DNA of 64,000 nt from Panacagrimonas sp052387695 (GTDB lineage: Bacteria > Pseudomonadota > Gammaproteobacteria > Nevskiales > Nevskiaceae), in contig JBQTIX010000076.1 in assembly GCA_052387695.1 (NCBI GenBank), positions 21,290 through 85,289 of the forward strand, in the 5' to 3' direction. The stretch's first letter is position 1. Each line of letters opens with the position of its first letter. Shown here piece by piece: positions 41,910 through 49,075 of the stretch. A program made the position numbers and the translations under genes. The notes beneath the pieces were generated by a model, which saw only the letters and a program-made list of their open reading frames with translations, had not been told where the DNA came from and made no database searches.

Positions 41910-42841
41910 AGGAGTTCACCAAACCGCTGGCGCAGAAGCAGGCTCGGGCTGGGGGGCGATTCGGCCGCTTCCTCCACCTCCGCCACGGACTTCAGGTGCG
42001 ACTGCGCGGGACGATAGGTGAGCTGATAAATCCGCCGGCACAGCGTGTAGGCGTTCAGGCCCGGCCAGTCGGTGGGTAGCATGGACGTTGGCAACCGCGG
42101 ATCGTGCAGGCTGGCGCGGCGGAACGAGTGGATCAGCAGCGTCTGCGCGACGAAGGCTTGCTGGGGCAGGATGCGGGTCTGATCGAGCGTGGTATGCAGC
42201 GGCTCGAATCGGGCGATGAATTTTTCATATCGATCGCGGACATCGCTCAGGTCCCAGGACCGCTTGACCAGGTTGTTGATCGGTTCGGACGAAAACTCCG
42301 GGAGCGAGTGGGCTTGCAGCACGACGGCACGGTCGAGGAGCCCCAGATCGCCCAGGATCTGTTTGAGCATCGGGTGATTGGCCGTCGGATGCAGCAGGAC
42401 GCCCGGCGTGGGCGAGGCGAAGCCCTCCCATTCCAGTTCGCGGCGCAGCTCCACCCGGTCCGGAGAAGCATCTCCGGCTCTGGGCAGGACCACCATCGTC
42501 CACATCCCGTCCCATTCCTCCCGGGGTGGCGTGTAGATGCGTTCGTCCGCCAGTTCGAAGCGGCGACTGCCGGACGTCGTCAGCGAATAGAAGCTGTGGC
42601 GCCCATCACGACGCGCCTCCAGCAGGTCTTCTTCGATGAGACGGAACGAGCTGGTTCTGACGAGGCGCTCGCTGACCCCGAACGGAGCCAGCAGGCGGAT
42701 GAGATCCCCCAGCCAGATGCCCGATGCATGGGGCGCAATCGAATCCCCGAACACCGAGACGATGAGCGATTTCGAGCGCGGCTCCTCTTCCTTGAGGTAG
42801 CGCTTGATCCACTCCGTGACGCTCGGGGCTTTTCCTGGCAT
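41906..42841 (-). CDS. paaX: PaaX-family transcriptional repressor of phenylacetate catabolism
   Basis: A 311-residue regulator. The N-terminal winged helix (about residues 25-85) reads SIAPHASGIWLGDLIRLLAP and VSERLVRTSSFRLIEEDLL; the central PaaX domain follows with WTMVVLP and SPTPGVLLHP. In E. coli, PaaX represses the paa operons and is released by phenylacetyl-CoA. It is divergent from paaA, with an inverted repeat TCGATACA...TGTATCGA over the paaA promoter, fitting a direct repressor. The start at 42841 leaves a 138-base regulatory gap. Confidence 0.93.
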   Translation of the reverse strand: MPGKAPSVTEWIKRYLKEEEPRSKSLIVSVFGDSIAPHASGIWLGDLIRLLAPFGVSERLVRTSSFRLIEEDLLEARRDGRHSFYSLTTSGSRRFELADERIYTPPREEWDGMWTMVVLPRAGDASPDRVELRRELEWEGFASPTPGVLLHPTANHPMLKQILGDLGLLDRAVVLQAHSLPEFSSEPINNLVKRSWDLSDVRDRYEKFIARFEPLHTTLDQTRILPQQAFVAQTLLIHSFRRASLHDPRLPTSMLPTDWPGLNAYTLCRRIYQLTYRPAQSHLKSVAEVEEAAESPPSPSLLLRQRFGELL

Positions 42842-42906
42842 GAGTCAGCAATGAAGACCGTTGTCGATGGATTTTAGCGAGCACTCTCGTGTCACACGAT
42901 TGAAAC

Positions 42907-42952
42907 TCGATACAATAATTTTGTTGACAGTTAATATAATGTATCGAATAAT
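42907..42952 (+). promoter_or_regulatory. paaA promoter overlapped by a probable PaaX operator
   Basis: TTGACA (42924-42929) and AATAAT (42947-42952) are separated by 17 bases, close to the sigma-70 optimum, 28 bases upstream of paaA. TCGATACA (42907-42914) and TGTATCGA (42940-42947) form an exact 8-base inverted repeat that spans the -35 and touches the -10. The stretch is strikingly AT-rich for this genome. Occupancy by PaaX would block polymerase; repression of paaX itself from the same site is plausible. Confidence 0.75.
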
Positions 42953-42979
42953 GGTCGGACCCACTCGAGGAGAGGCTGC

Positions 42980-44008
42980 ATGTACGCTCAACTGGTCGAT
43001 ACCGGCGCCAAAGTCGCGCCGTCGCAGCTCAGCGAGGAAGAAGCCCGCTTCGAGGAACGGCTCGATGCGGGCATTCGCATCGAGCCGCAGGACTGGATGC
43101 CGGAGCGCTATCGCAAGACGCTAATCCGTCAGATCAGCCAGCACGCGCATTCGGAGATCGTGGGTCAGTTGCCGGAGGGCAACTGGATCACGCGGGCGCC
43201 GACCCTTAAGCGCAAGGCGATCCTGCTGGCCAAGGTGCAGGACGAGGCGGGGCACGGGCTGTACCTGTACTCGGCTGCGGAGACGCTCGGTGTTTCGCGC
43301 GACCGGATGGTCGAGGACCTGCATTCAGGCAAGGCCAAGTACTCGTCGATCTTCAATTACCCAACGCTGACCTGGGCCGACATCGGCGCCATCGGCTGGC
43401 TGGTGGACGGCTCGGCGATCATGAACCAGATCCCGCTGTGCCGCTGCTCCTACGGCCCTTATTCGCGCGCCATGATCCGGGTATGCAAGGAAGAGGCGTT
43501 CCACATGCGCCAGGGCTACGACATCATGATGGCGCTCTGCAAAGGCACTGCGGAACAGAAGGCGATGGCGCAGGACGCGCTCAATCGCTGGTGGTGGCCG
43601 AGCCTGATGATGTTCGGGCCGCCGGATGGGGATTCCGTCCATAGCGAACAATCCAGGCGCTGGAAGATCAAGCTGTTCTCCAACGACGAGCTGCGCCAGA
43701 AGATGGTCGATCAGACGGTGCCGCAGGCCGAGTACCTGGGCCTGAAGGTCCCCGACCCCGATCTGAAGTGGAACGAAACGAGCGGTCACTACGACTTCGG
43801 CGCCATCGACTGGGACGAGCTGTACAACGTGATCAAGGGCAATGGCCCCTGCAACCGCGAACGACTCGCGACGCGCAACAAGGCATGGGACGACGGCGCC
43901 TGGTTCCGCGAGGCGCTGGTCGTGCATGCCGACCGCAGGTCGGCTCAAGCCGAAGGCGGAGCCGACGGACGCGGTGCTAAATATTTCGGCCACGGATTAC
44001 GCGGATGA
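42980..44008 (+). CDS. paaA: Phenylacetyl-CoA epoxidase, catalytic subunit PaaA
   Basis: A 342-residue di-iron oxygenase subunit that forms the 1,2-epoxide of phenylacetyl-CoA. Iron ligands lie in the ferritin-like bundle, including KVQDEAGHGLYLYSAAE and VCKEEAFHMRQGYDIMM (E-x-x-H pairs). It is longer than the roughly 310-residue E. coli protein. The last 25 or so residues (from about residue 318, HADRRSAQAEGGAD... to the end) are encoded by two palindromic repeats, and the TGA stop lies in a repeat arm. GAGGAGAGGC precedes the ATG. The oxygenase proper appears intact; the tail is probably disordered and tolerated. Confidence 0.96.
   Translation: MYAQLVDTGAKVAPSQLSEEEARFEERLDAGIRIEPQDWMPERYRKTLIRQISQHAHSEIVGQLPEGNWITRAPTLKRKAILLAKVQDEAGHGLYLYSAAETLGVSRDRMVEDLHSGKAKYSSIFNYPTLTWADIGAIGWLVDGSAIMNQIPLCRCSYGPYSRAMIRVCKEEAFHMRQGYDIMMALCKGTAEQKAMAQDALNRWWWPSLMMFGPPDGDSVHSEQSRRWKIKLFSNDELRQKMVDQTVPQAEYLGLKVPDPDLKWNETSGHYDFGAIDWDELYNVIKGNGPCNRERLATRNKAWDDGAWFREALVVHADRRSAQAEGGADGRGAKYFGHGLRG
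43936..43966. repeat. GTAGGTCGG-family repeat piece inside the paaA 3' end
   Basis: GCAGGTCGGCTCAAGC followed by CGAAGGCGGAGCCGA closely matches one half of the repeats at 2882 and 46893-46936 (TCGGCTCAAGCC and GGCGGAGCCGA). It is read in frame as part of the PaaA C-terminal tail. Confidence 0.7.
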
Positions 44009-44070
44009 ATGCGGATCAAAAAACAGTGGACCGCTTTATCCGAGTTCATCCGCGTAATCCGTGGCCGAAA
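43984..44070. repeat. Palindromic element overlapping the paaA stop
   Basis: Arms of 33 bases at 43984-44016 and 44038-44070 are inverse repeats with two mismatches, around a 21-base loop. They are the same family as the element at 5590-5721 (shared core CCACGGATTACGCGGATGA). The paaA TGA stop (44006-44008) lies inside the left arm. The right arm ends 17 bases before the paaB start. Confidence 0.9.
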
Positions 44071-44087
44071 AATCTTTGGAGCTAGCA

Positions 44088-44369
44088 ATGAAAGAGTGGC
44101 CTCTCTGGGAAATCTTCATCCGTAGCCAGCATGGCCTGGCGCACCGGCACGTCGGCAGCCTGCACGCGCCGGATGCCGCGATGGCGATCAACAACGCGCG
44201 TGACGTCTACACGCGGCGCAACGAAGGCGTGAGCATCTGGGTCGTGAAGTCGGCCGACATCGCCGCCAGCAGCCCGGACGACAAGGCGCCACTGTTCGAA
44301 CCCGCCAACAGCAAGGTGTATCGCCACCCGACCTTCTTCCCGATGCCGGAAGAAGTGAAGGGGCTATAG
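44088..44369 (+). CDS. paaB: Phenylacetyl-CoA epoxidase subunit PaaB
   Basis: A 93-residue protein matching PaaB: MKEWPLWEIFIRSQHGLAHR, HVGSLHAPDAAMAINNARD, VYTRRNEGVSIWVVKS. In the epoxidase, PaaB links the PaaAC heterodimers. The ATG at 44088 was chosen, because an in-frame start at 44061 lies in the repeat arm upstream and the conserved sequence begins at MKEWPLW. TTTGGAGC precedes the start. A hairpin repeat begins right after its stop. Confidence 0.96.
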   Translation: MKEWPLWEIFIRSQHGLAHRHVGSLHAPDAAMAINNARDVYTRRNEGVSIWVVKSADIAASSPDDKAPLFEPANSKVYRHPTFFPMPEEVKGL

Positions 44370-44370
44370 G

Positions 44371-44402
44371 CACCCCACAAAGTGAAAAGCTACTTTGCGG
44401 GG
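44371..44402. repeat. Intra-operon hairpin between paaB and paaC
   Basis: CCCCACAAAGT pairs with ACTTTGCGGGG (10 of 11 positions) around GAAAAGCT. It begins 2 bases after the paaB TAG stop. The core AGTGAAAAGCTACTT matches the hairpins at 31353 and, more loosely, 19428. GCACCCC appears on both sides (44370-44376 and about 44414-44420). Confidence 0.7.
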
Positions 44403-44424
44403 ACCCCGCTATGAGCACCCCGCC

Positions 44425-45204
44425 ATGAATACCTCGTTGAACACGACGATGACCACGGATACCTGCCAATACCTGCTCCGCCTCGGCGACACCGCCCTGG
44501 TGCTGAGCCAGCGCAGCGCCGAATGGTGCGGCAAGGGCCCGGCGCTGGAAGAGGACATGGCACTGACCAATGTCGCGCTGGACCTGCTGGGCCAGGCGCG
44601 GCTGTGGCTGAGTTATGCGGCCGAGCGGGTGGGGGAGGGCGCGGAGGAGGACACGCTGGCCTACCTGCGCGACGCGCCGCAGTTCCGCAATCTGTTGCTG
44701 GTCGAGCAGCCCAACGGCTCGTATGCCGACACGCTGACACGGCAGTTCTTCTTCGACGCCTGGCATGCGCTGGCCTTGCGCGAGCTGCGCAAATCCAGCG
44801 ATCCGCGCGTGGCGGAGATCGCGGAGAAGGCTTCGAAGGAAGTCAGCTATCACTTGCGCCGCAGCAGCGACCTGATGGTGCGCCTGGGCGACGGCACCGA
44901 ACGTAGCCGAACGATGATGCAGGCGGCCGTCGATGCGCTGTGGCCGTACACCGGCGAGATGTTCAAGGGCGATGCCGTGGATACGGCAATGGCATCGGCC
45001 GGTATCGGCTTTGAACCAGCCGCGCTGCGCGCCGAGTGGCTCGCATACCTGAGCGAGGTGCTGGAAGACGCGACCTTGCGCATGCCGCCGGTCGATGCCT
45101 GGATGCACAGCGGTGGCAGGCAGGGCCGCCACACCGAGCACCTGAGCCGGCTGCTGGCCGAGATGCAGGTCCTGCAAAGGGCCCATCCGGGCGCGAGCTG
45201 GTAA
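44425..45204 (+). CDS. paaC: Phenylacetyl-CoA epoxidase structural subunit PaaC
   Basis: A 259-residue ferritin-like helical protein, the inactive partner of PaaA in the epoxidase. Recognisable parts are YLLRLGDTALVLSQRSAEWC, EEDMALTNVALDLLGQARLW and the region with SKEVSYHLRRSSDLMVRLGD and RTMMQAAVDALWPYTGEMF. The length is close to E. coli PaaC. The ATG at 44425 is preceded by a hairpin repeat and the poor ribosome-binding context GCACCCCGCC. It ends 6 bases before paaD. Confidence 0.95.
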   Translation: MNTSLNTTMTTDTCQYLLRLGDTALVLSQRSAEWCGKGPALEEDMALTNVALDLLGQARLWLSYAAERVGEGAEEDTLAYLRDAPQFRNLLLVEQPNGSYADTLTRQFFFDAWHALALRELRKSSDPRVAEIAEKASKEVSYHLRRSSDLMVRLGDGTERSRTMMQAAVDALWPYTGEMFKGDAVDTAMASAGIGFEPAALRAEWLAYLSEVLEDATLRMPPVDAWMHSGGRQGRHTEHLSRLLAEMQVLQRAHPGASW

Positions 45205-45210
45205 CCCGTC

Positions 45211-45747
45211 ATGAGCGAAGTCGCAGACCGTGCGTCGCTGCAGGACATCTGGACCTGGCTCGCGGACGTGCCGGATCCGGAGATCCCCGCGATCTCGATT
45301 GTGGACCTCGGCATCGTCCGCGAAGTGCGCTGGGACGACAGCCGCGATCCGGCGTGTCTGGTCGTGATCGTCACGCCGACCTATTCCGGCTGCCCGGCGA
45401 CGGAAGTCATCGCGAGCTCGATCCGCGAAGCGCTGGAACGGCGCGGCATCGAGCAACCCCTCCTGCAAACGCGCCTGTCGCCGGCCTGGACCACGGACTG
45501 GCTCGCGCCGGCTGCATTGGCGAAGCTGCGCAATTACGGCATCGCGCCCCCCGCTGAGCAGGCAGGCGAGCAGATCATCGACATCAGCCGCATCACGCGA
45601 CGCGCAATGGCGGCCCCGAAGGTCGTCTGTCCGCGCTGCGGATCGCAGCACGCCCAACTGACCAGCCAATTCGGCTCCACGCCCTGCAAGGCCCTGTACG
45701 TGTGTCGCGCCTGCCTCGAGCCTTTCGACTATTTCAAGGTGCATTGA
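45211..45747 (+). CDS. paaD: PaaD, DUF59/MIP18 iron-sulfur assembly factor
   Basis: A 178-residue protein. The N-terminal DUF59/MIP18 domain (about 8-95) includes DVPDPEIPAISIVDLGIVR and VIVTPTYSGCPATEVIASSI. The C-terminal part has four cysteines in CPRCGS...FGSTPCKALYVCRAC, a likely metal site. PaaD is thought to help insert or maintain the iron-sulfur cluster of the epoxidase reductase. It sits between paaC and paaE in the conserved order. Confidence 0.95.
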   Translation: MSEVADRASLQDIWTWLADVPDPEIPAISIVDLGIVREVRWDDSRDPACLVVIVTPTYSGCPATEVIASSIREALERRGIEQPLLQTRLSPAWTTDWLAPAALAKLRNYGIAPPAEQAGEQIIDISRITRRAMAAPKVVCPRCGSQHAQLTSQFGSTPCKALYVCRACLEPFDYFKVH

Positions 45748-45759
45748 TGGCCCCGGAAC

Positions 45760-46836
45760 ATGACTAGATTCCACGAACTGCGGGTGTCCGATGTCGAGCC
45801 GGAAACGCGCGATGCGATGGTCGTGACCTTCGAGGCTCCGAACGATCAACCGGAGGCATTTCGTTACGTCGCCGGCCAGCACCTCACCCTGAAAGCCCTC
45901 ATCGGAGGCGAGGAAGTCCGTCGCTCGTATTCGATCTGCGCGGGTGCGCAGGAGCAGAAGCTGAGAGTCGCGATCAAGCGCATCGACGATGGTTTGTTTT
46001 CCAGCTGGGCAGCCGAGCACCTGAAGCCGGGTCATCGCATCGAGGTGATGGAGCCTGCGGGTCATTTCAACGTGCCGCTGGAGCCGGAATCGGCCCGCCA
46101 CCATGTGGCGTTCGCCTCCGGCAGCGGCATCACGCCGATCCTGTCCCTGATCAAGACCACGCTCGCCGCCGAACCGCGGAGCCGCTTCACCCTGATCTAC
46201 GGCAACCGCGCGTCCAGCAGCGTGATCTTCCGGTCGGAACTCTCGGACCTGAAGGATCGTTATCTCACGCGCGTGAACCTGATCTTCATCCTCAGTCGCG
46301 AGCAGCAGGACGTGGATCTGTTCAATGGTCGCATCGACGCCGGGAAGTGCGATCAACTGTTGAGCCGTTGGGTCGATCCTGCCGACATCGACGTGGCCTA
46401 CATCTGCGGTCCGCAGACCATGATGGAACAGGTGCAGGCGCAGCTCATGGCCAAAGGCGTGCCCAAGTCGCAGATCAAGCTCGAGCTGTTTGCCGCGGCC
46501 ATGCACAAGGGCCCGCGGCCGGAACGGGCGGGCGTGGTCAACGGCCATGAGGGTGCAAGGATCACGGTGATCCAGAACGGCTTGACGCGCGCGTTCTCGA
46601 TGCCGAAGAACAAGGAGTCGCTGCTCGACGCCGCACTGGAACAAGGAATCGAGCTGCCGTATGCCTGCAAGGGCGGCGTCTGCGGCACCTGTCGCTGCAA
46701 GCTGGTCAAGGGCGAGGTGGACATGGACGCCAACTACTCGCTCGAAGATTACGAACTGGCGCGGGGCTTTGTCCTGCCCTGCCAGAGTTTTCCGGTCACG
46801 GATGAGTTGCTGATCGACTTCGATCAGGAGACATGA
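45760..46836 (+). CDS. paaE: Phenylacetyl-CoA epoxidase reductase PaaE
   Basis: A 358-residue NADPH-dependent reductase. The FAD domain has RRSYSICAGAQEQKLRVAIK, the nucleotide domain has VAFASGSGITPILSLIK and YICGPQTMMEQVQ, and the C-terminal 2Fe-2S ferredoxin has YACKGGVCGTCRCKLVKG with a final cysteine in VLPCQSFPV. It delivers electrons to PaaABC. The domain order (reductase then ferredoxin) is the reverse of the fusion protein at 5896. It ends before a repeat-filled spacer of 122 bases. Confidence 0.96.
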   Translation: MTRFHELRVSDVEPETRDAMVVTFEAPNDQPEAFRYVAGQHLTLKALIGGEEVRRSYSICAGAQEQKLRVAIKRIDDGLFSSWAAEHLKPGHRIEVMEPAGHFNVPLEPESARHHVAFASGSGITPILSLIKTTLAAEPRSRFTLIYGNRASSSVIFRSELSDLKDRYLTRVNLIFILSREQQDVDLFNGRIDAGKCDQLLSRWVDPADIDVAYICGPQTMMEQVQAQLMAKGVPKSQIKLELFAAAMHKGPRPERAGVVNGHEGARITVIQNGLTRAFSMPKNKESLLDAALEQGIELPYACKGGVCGTCRCKLVKGEVDMDANYSLEDYELARGFVLPCQSFPVTDELLIDFDQET

Positions 46837-46842
46837 GGAATG

Positions 46843-46936
46843 GCAGGTCGGCGCGAGCGCGATGGCGCGGGGCCGACCGGCGAGGCGGGGACGTCGGCTC
46901 CGCCCGCCAGAAGCCGCGGGCTTGAGCCGACCTACG
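46843..46936. repeat. GTAGGTCGG-family palindromic repeat between paaE and paaZ
   Basis: The left end GCAGGTCGGCGCGAGC and the right end GCTTGAGCCGACCTAC are imperfect inverse repeats. Inside, GGTCGGC...GCCGACC forms a small hairpin, and GTCGGCTCCGCCCGC with AGAAGCCGCGGG matches the element at 2882 on the opposite strand. The repeat ends 22 bases before paaZ. Confidence 0.75.
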
Positions 46937-46958
46937 ATGGGGCAACTGGAGACAGAGA

Positions 46959-48989
46959 ATGACCAGACTGATGAGTTACGCCAGCAGTCGCTGGCAGGCG
47001 GGTGAAGGCGGCGAGACGATGCTCAATGCGATCACCGGCGAGCCGGTGGCAACCGTGTCGAGCAAGGGTATCGACTTCAAGGCGATGCTCGAGCACGGTC
47101 GCCGCGTCGGCAGCCCCGCGCTGCGCAAGCTCACGTTCCACGAGCGCGCGATGAAGCTCAAGGCGCTTGGGCAATATCTGTCCGAGCACAAGAATGAGTT
47201 CTACGCGCTGTCCGCGGCGACCGGCGCGAGCAGGATCGATTCGATGATCGACATCGACGGCGGCTTCGGCACGCTGTTCTCCTACGCGAGCAAGGGTCGC
47301 CGCGAACTGCCCAATTCCAGCTTCATCGTCGACGGCGCGCCGGAGATCATGAGCAAGACCGGCAGCTTCGTCGGCCAGCACATCATGACGCCGCTCAAGG
47401 GCGTGGTGCTGCACATCAATGCCTTCAACTTTCCGGTCTGGGGCATGCTGGAAAAGCTGGCGGTGAATCTGCTGGCAGGCGTACCGGCCATCGTCAAGCC
47501 GGCCAGCCAGACCTCGTATCTGACCGAGTGCGTGTTCAAGCGCATGGTCGAATCGCAGATTTTTCCGGAAGGCTCGTTCCAGTTGATCTGCGGCAGCGTC
47601 GGCGATCTGTTCGATCACCTGACCGGCCAGGACCTGGTGACCTTCACCGGCTCGGCCTCTACCGGACACAAGCTGCGTACGCACCCGGCTATCGTGCGCA
47701 ACTCGGTGCGCTTCACGATGGAAGCCGATTCGCTCAACTGCTGCATCCTTGGCCCCGACGCGGTCGCCGGTACGCCGGAGTTCGATCTCTACGTCAAGGA
47801 AGTCGTCAAGGAGATGACGACCAAGGCAGGGCAGAAGTGCACCGCCATCCGTCGTGCGTTCGTGCCGCGTGCGCAGATCGGCGCCGTGATCGATGCGCTC
47901 AAGGCACGACTCGCCAGGGTCGTGGTGGGCGATCCGTCGCAGGAAGGTGTGACCATGGGCGCGCTGGCGAGCACCGCGCAGCGCGACGAAGTGCGCAACG
48001 CCGTAGGCCGTCTGCGCGACGTGGCCGACCTCGTGTTTGGCGATCCGCAGACGCTCAGCGTCACCGGCGCGGACGCGAAAAAGGGCGCCTTTCTCTCGCC
48101 CCTGCTCCTGCACTGCAAGACGCCCAGGTCCAGCGCGCTGGTGCACGAGATCGAAGCCTTTGGTCCGGTCTCCACCGTGATGCCGTATGACGACGTGGCC
48201 GACGCGATCGAACTCGCTGCCCGCGGCGAAGGCAGCCTGGTCGGTTCGATCTTCACCTACGACAACGCGTTCGCCCGCGAGATGGTGATGGGAGCGGCCA
48301 GCTATCACGGCCGCATGCTGATCGTGAACCGCGACTGCGCGAAGGAATCCACCGGTCACGGCTCGCCGATGCCGGTGCTGGTCCACGGCGGTCCGGGCCG
48401 CGCCGGCGGTGGCGAGGAAATGGGCGGCATCCGCGGTGTGATGCACTATCTCCAGCGAACTGCGCTGCAGGGCTCGCCTGCGACCCTGAGCGCGATCACC
48501 GGGCAGTGGATGGCCGGTTCGCCGCGCAAGGAGGGGGTGCATCCTTTCCGCAAGAATCTCGACGAACTGCAACTCGGCGACACGGTCAAGGCAGGCCCCA
48601 AGCTCATCACGCTCGAAGACATCGAGCACTTCGCCCACTTCACCGGCGACACGTTCTACGCGCACATGGACGAGGCCGCTGCCGCTGCGAACCCCTTCTT
48701 CGGTGGCCGGGTAGCCCACGGCTACTACATTCTCTCGGTTGCGGCGGGTCTATTCGTGCAGCCCGATCCGGGTCCGGTGCTCGCGAACTACGGTCTCGAC
48801 AACCTGCGCTTCGTGACCCCGGCCAAGCCCGGTGACCAGCTCAGCGTCACGCTGACCTGCAAACACAAGAACCCGCGCATCACCGAGAACTACGGTGAGG
48901 TGCGCTGGGACACCGTGGTGACGAATCAGGACGGCAAGGTGGTCGCGCAGTACGACGTGTTGACGATGGTGGAGAAGGCGCTCACGTAG
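46959..48989 (+). CDS. paaZ: PaaZ: oxepin-CoA hydrolase / 3-oxo-5,6-didehydrosuberyl-CoA semialdehyde dehydrogenase
   Basis: A 676-residue bifunctional enzyme that opens the oxepin-CoA ring and oxidises the resulting aldehyde. The N-terminal aldehyde dehydrogenase domain has VVLHINAFNFPVWGMLEKL, the catalytic glutamate in MEADSLNCC and the nucleophile cysteine in KAGQKCTAIRRAFV. The C-terminal MaoC-like hydratase domain has HFTGDTFYAHMDEAAA and FFGGRVAHGYYILS, with the expected Asp and His. The length matches E. coli PaaZ. The TAG stop (48987-48989) is the first part of a palindromic repeat, so ALT at the end may also be shaped by it. Confidence 0.96.
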   Translation: MTRLMSYASSRWQAGEGGETMLNAITGEPVATVSSKGIDFKAMLEHGRRVGSPALRKLTFHERAMKLKALGQYLSEHKNEFYALSAATGASRIDSMIDIDGGFGTLFSYASKGRRELPNSSFIVDGAPEIMSKTGSFVGQHIMTPLKGVVLHINAFNFPVWGMLEKLAVNLLAGVPAIVKPASQTSYLTECVFKRMVESQIFPEGSFQLICGSVGDLFDHLTGQDLVTFTGSASTGHKLRTHPAIVRNSVRFTMEADSLNCCILGPDAVAGTPEFDLYVKEVVKEMTTKAGQKCTAIRRAFVPRAQIGAVIDALKARLARVVVGDPSQEGVTMGALASTAQRDEVRNAVGRLRDVADLVFGDPQTLSVTGADAKKGAFLSPLLLHCKTPRSSALVHEIEAFGPVSTVMPYDDVADAIELAARGEGSLVGSIFTYDNAFAREMVMGAASYHGRMLIVNRDCAKESTGHGSPMPVLVHGGPGRAGGGEEMGGIRGVMHYLQRTALQGSPATLSAITGQWMAGSPRKEGVHPFRKNLDELQLGDTVKAGPKLITLEDIEHFAHFTGDTFYAHMDEAAAAANPFFGGRVAHGYYILSVAAGLFVQPDPGPVLANYGLDNLRFVTPAKPGDQLSVTLTCKHKNPRITENYGEVRWDTVVTNQDGKVVAQYDVLTMVEKALT

Positions 48990-49064
48990 GAGCGGCCCAT
49001 GGCCGCGATTGCGAGGGCAGGGAATGGGCGCTTGCGCGCCGTCGCGGCCATGGGCCGCTCCTAC
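48986..49064. repeat. Palindromic repeat joining paaZ and paaG
   Basis: GTAGGAGCGGCCCATGGCCG at the left and CGGCCATGGGCCGCTCCTAC at the right are exact inverse repeats that close a 79-base unit. It begins with the paaZ stop codon TAG and is followed directly by AGGAG, the ribosome-binding site of paaG, 11 bases before its ATG. It fills nearly the whole spacer. Confidence 0.92.
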
Positions 49065-49075
49065 AGGAGAGATGC

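Noticed and set aside
44188..46644. Open frame of about 820 codons antisense to paaB-paaE
   Set aside because: No family features or ribosome-binding site; it spans the opposite strand of several certain paa genes.
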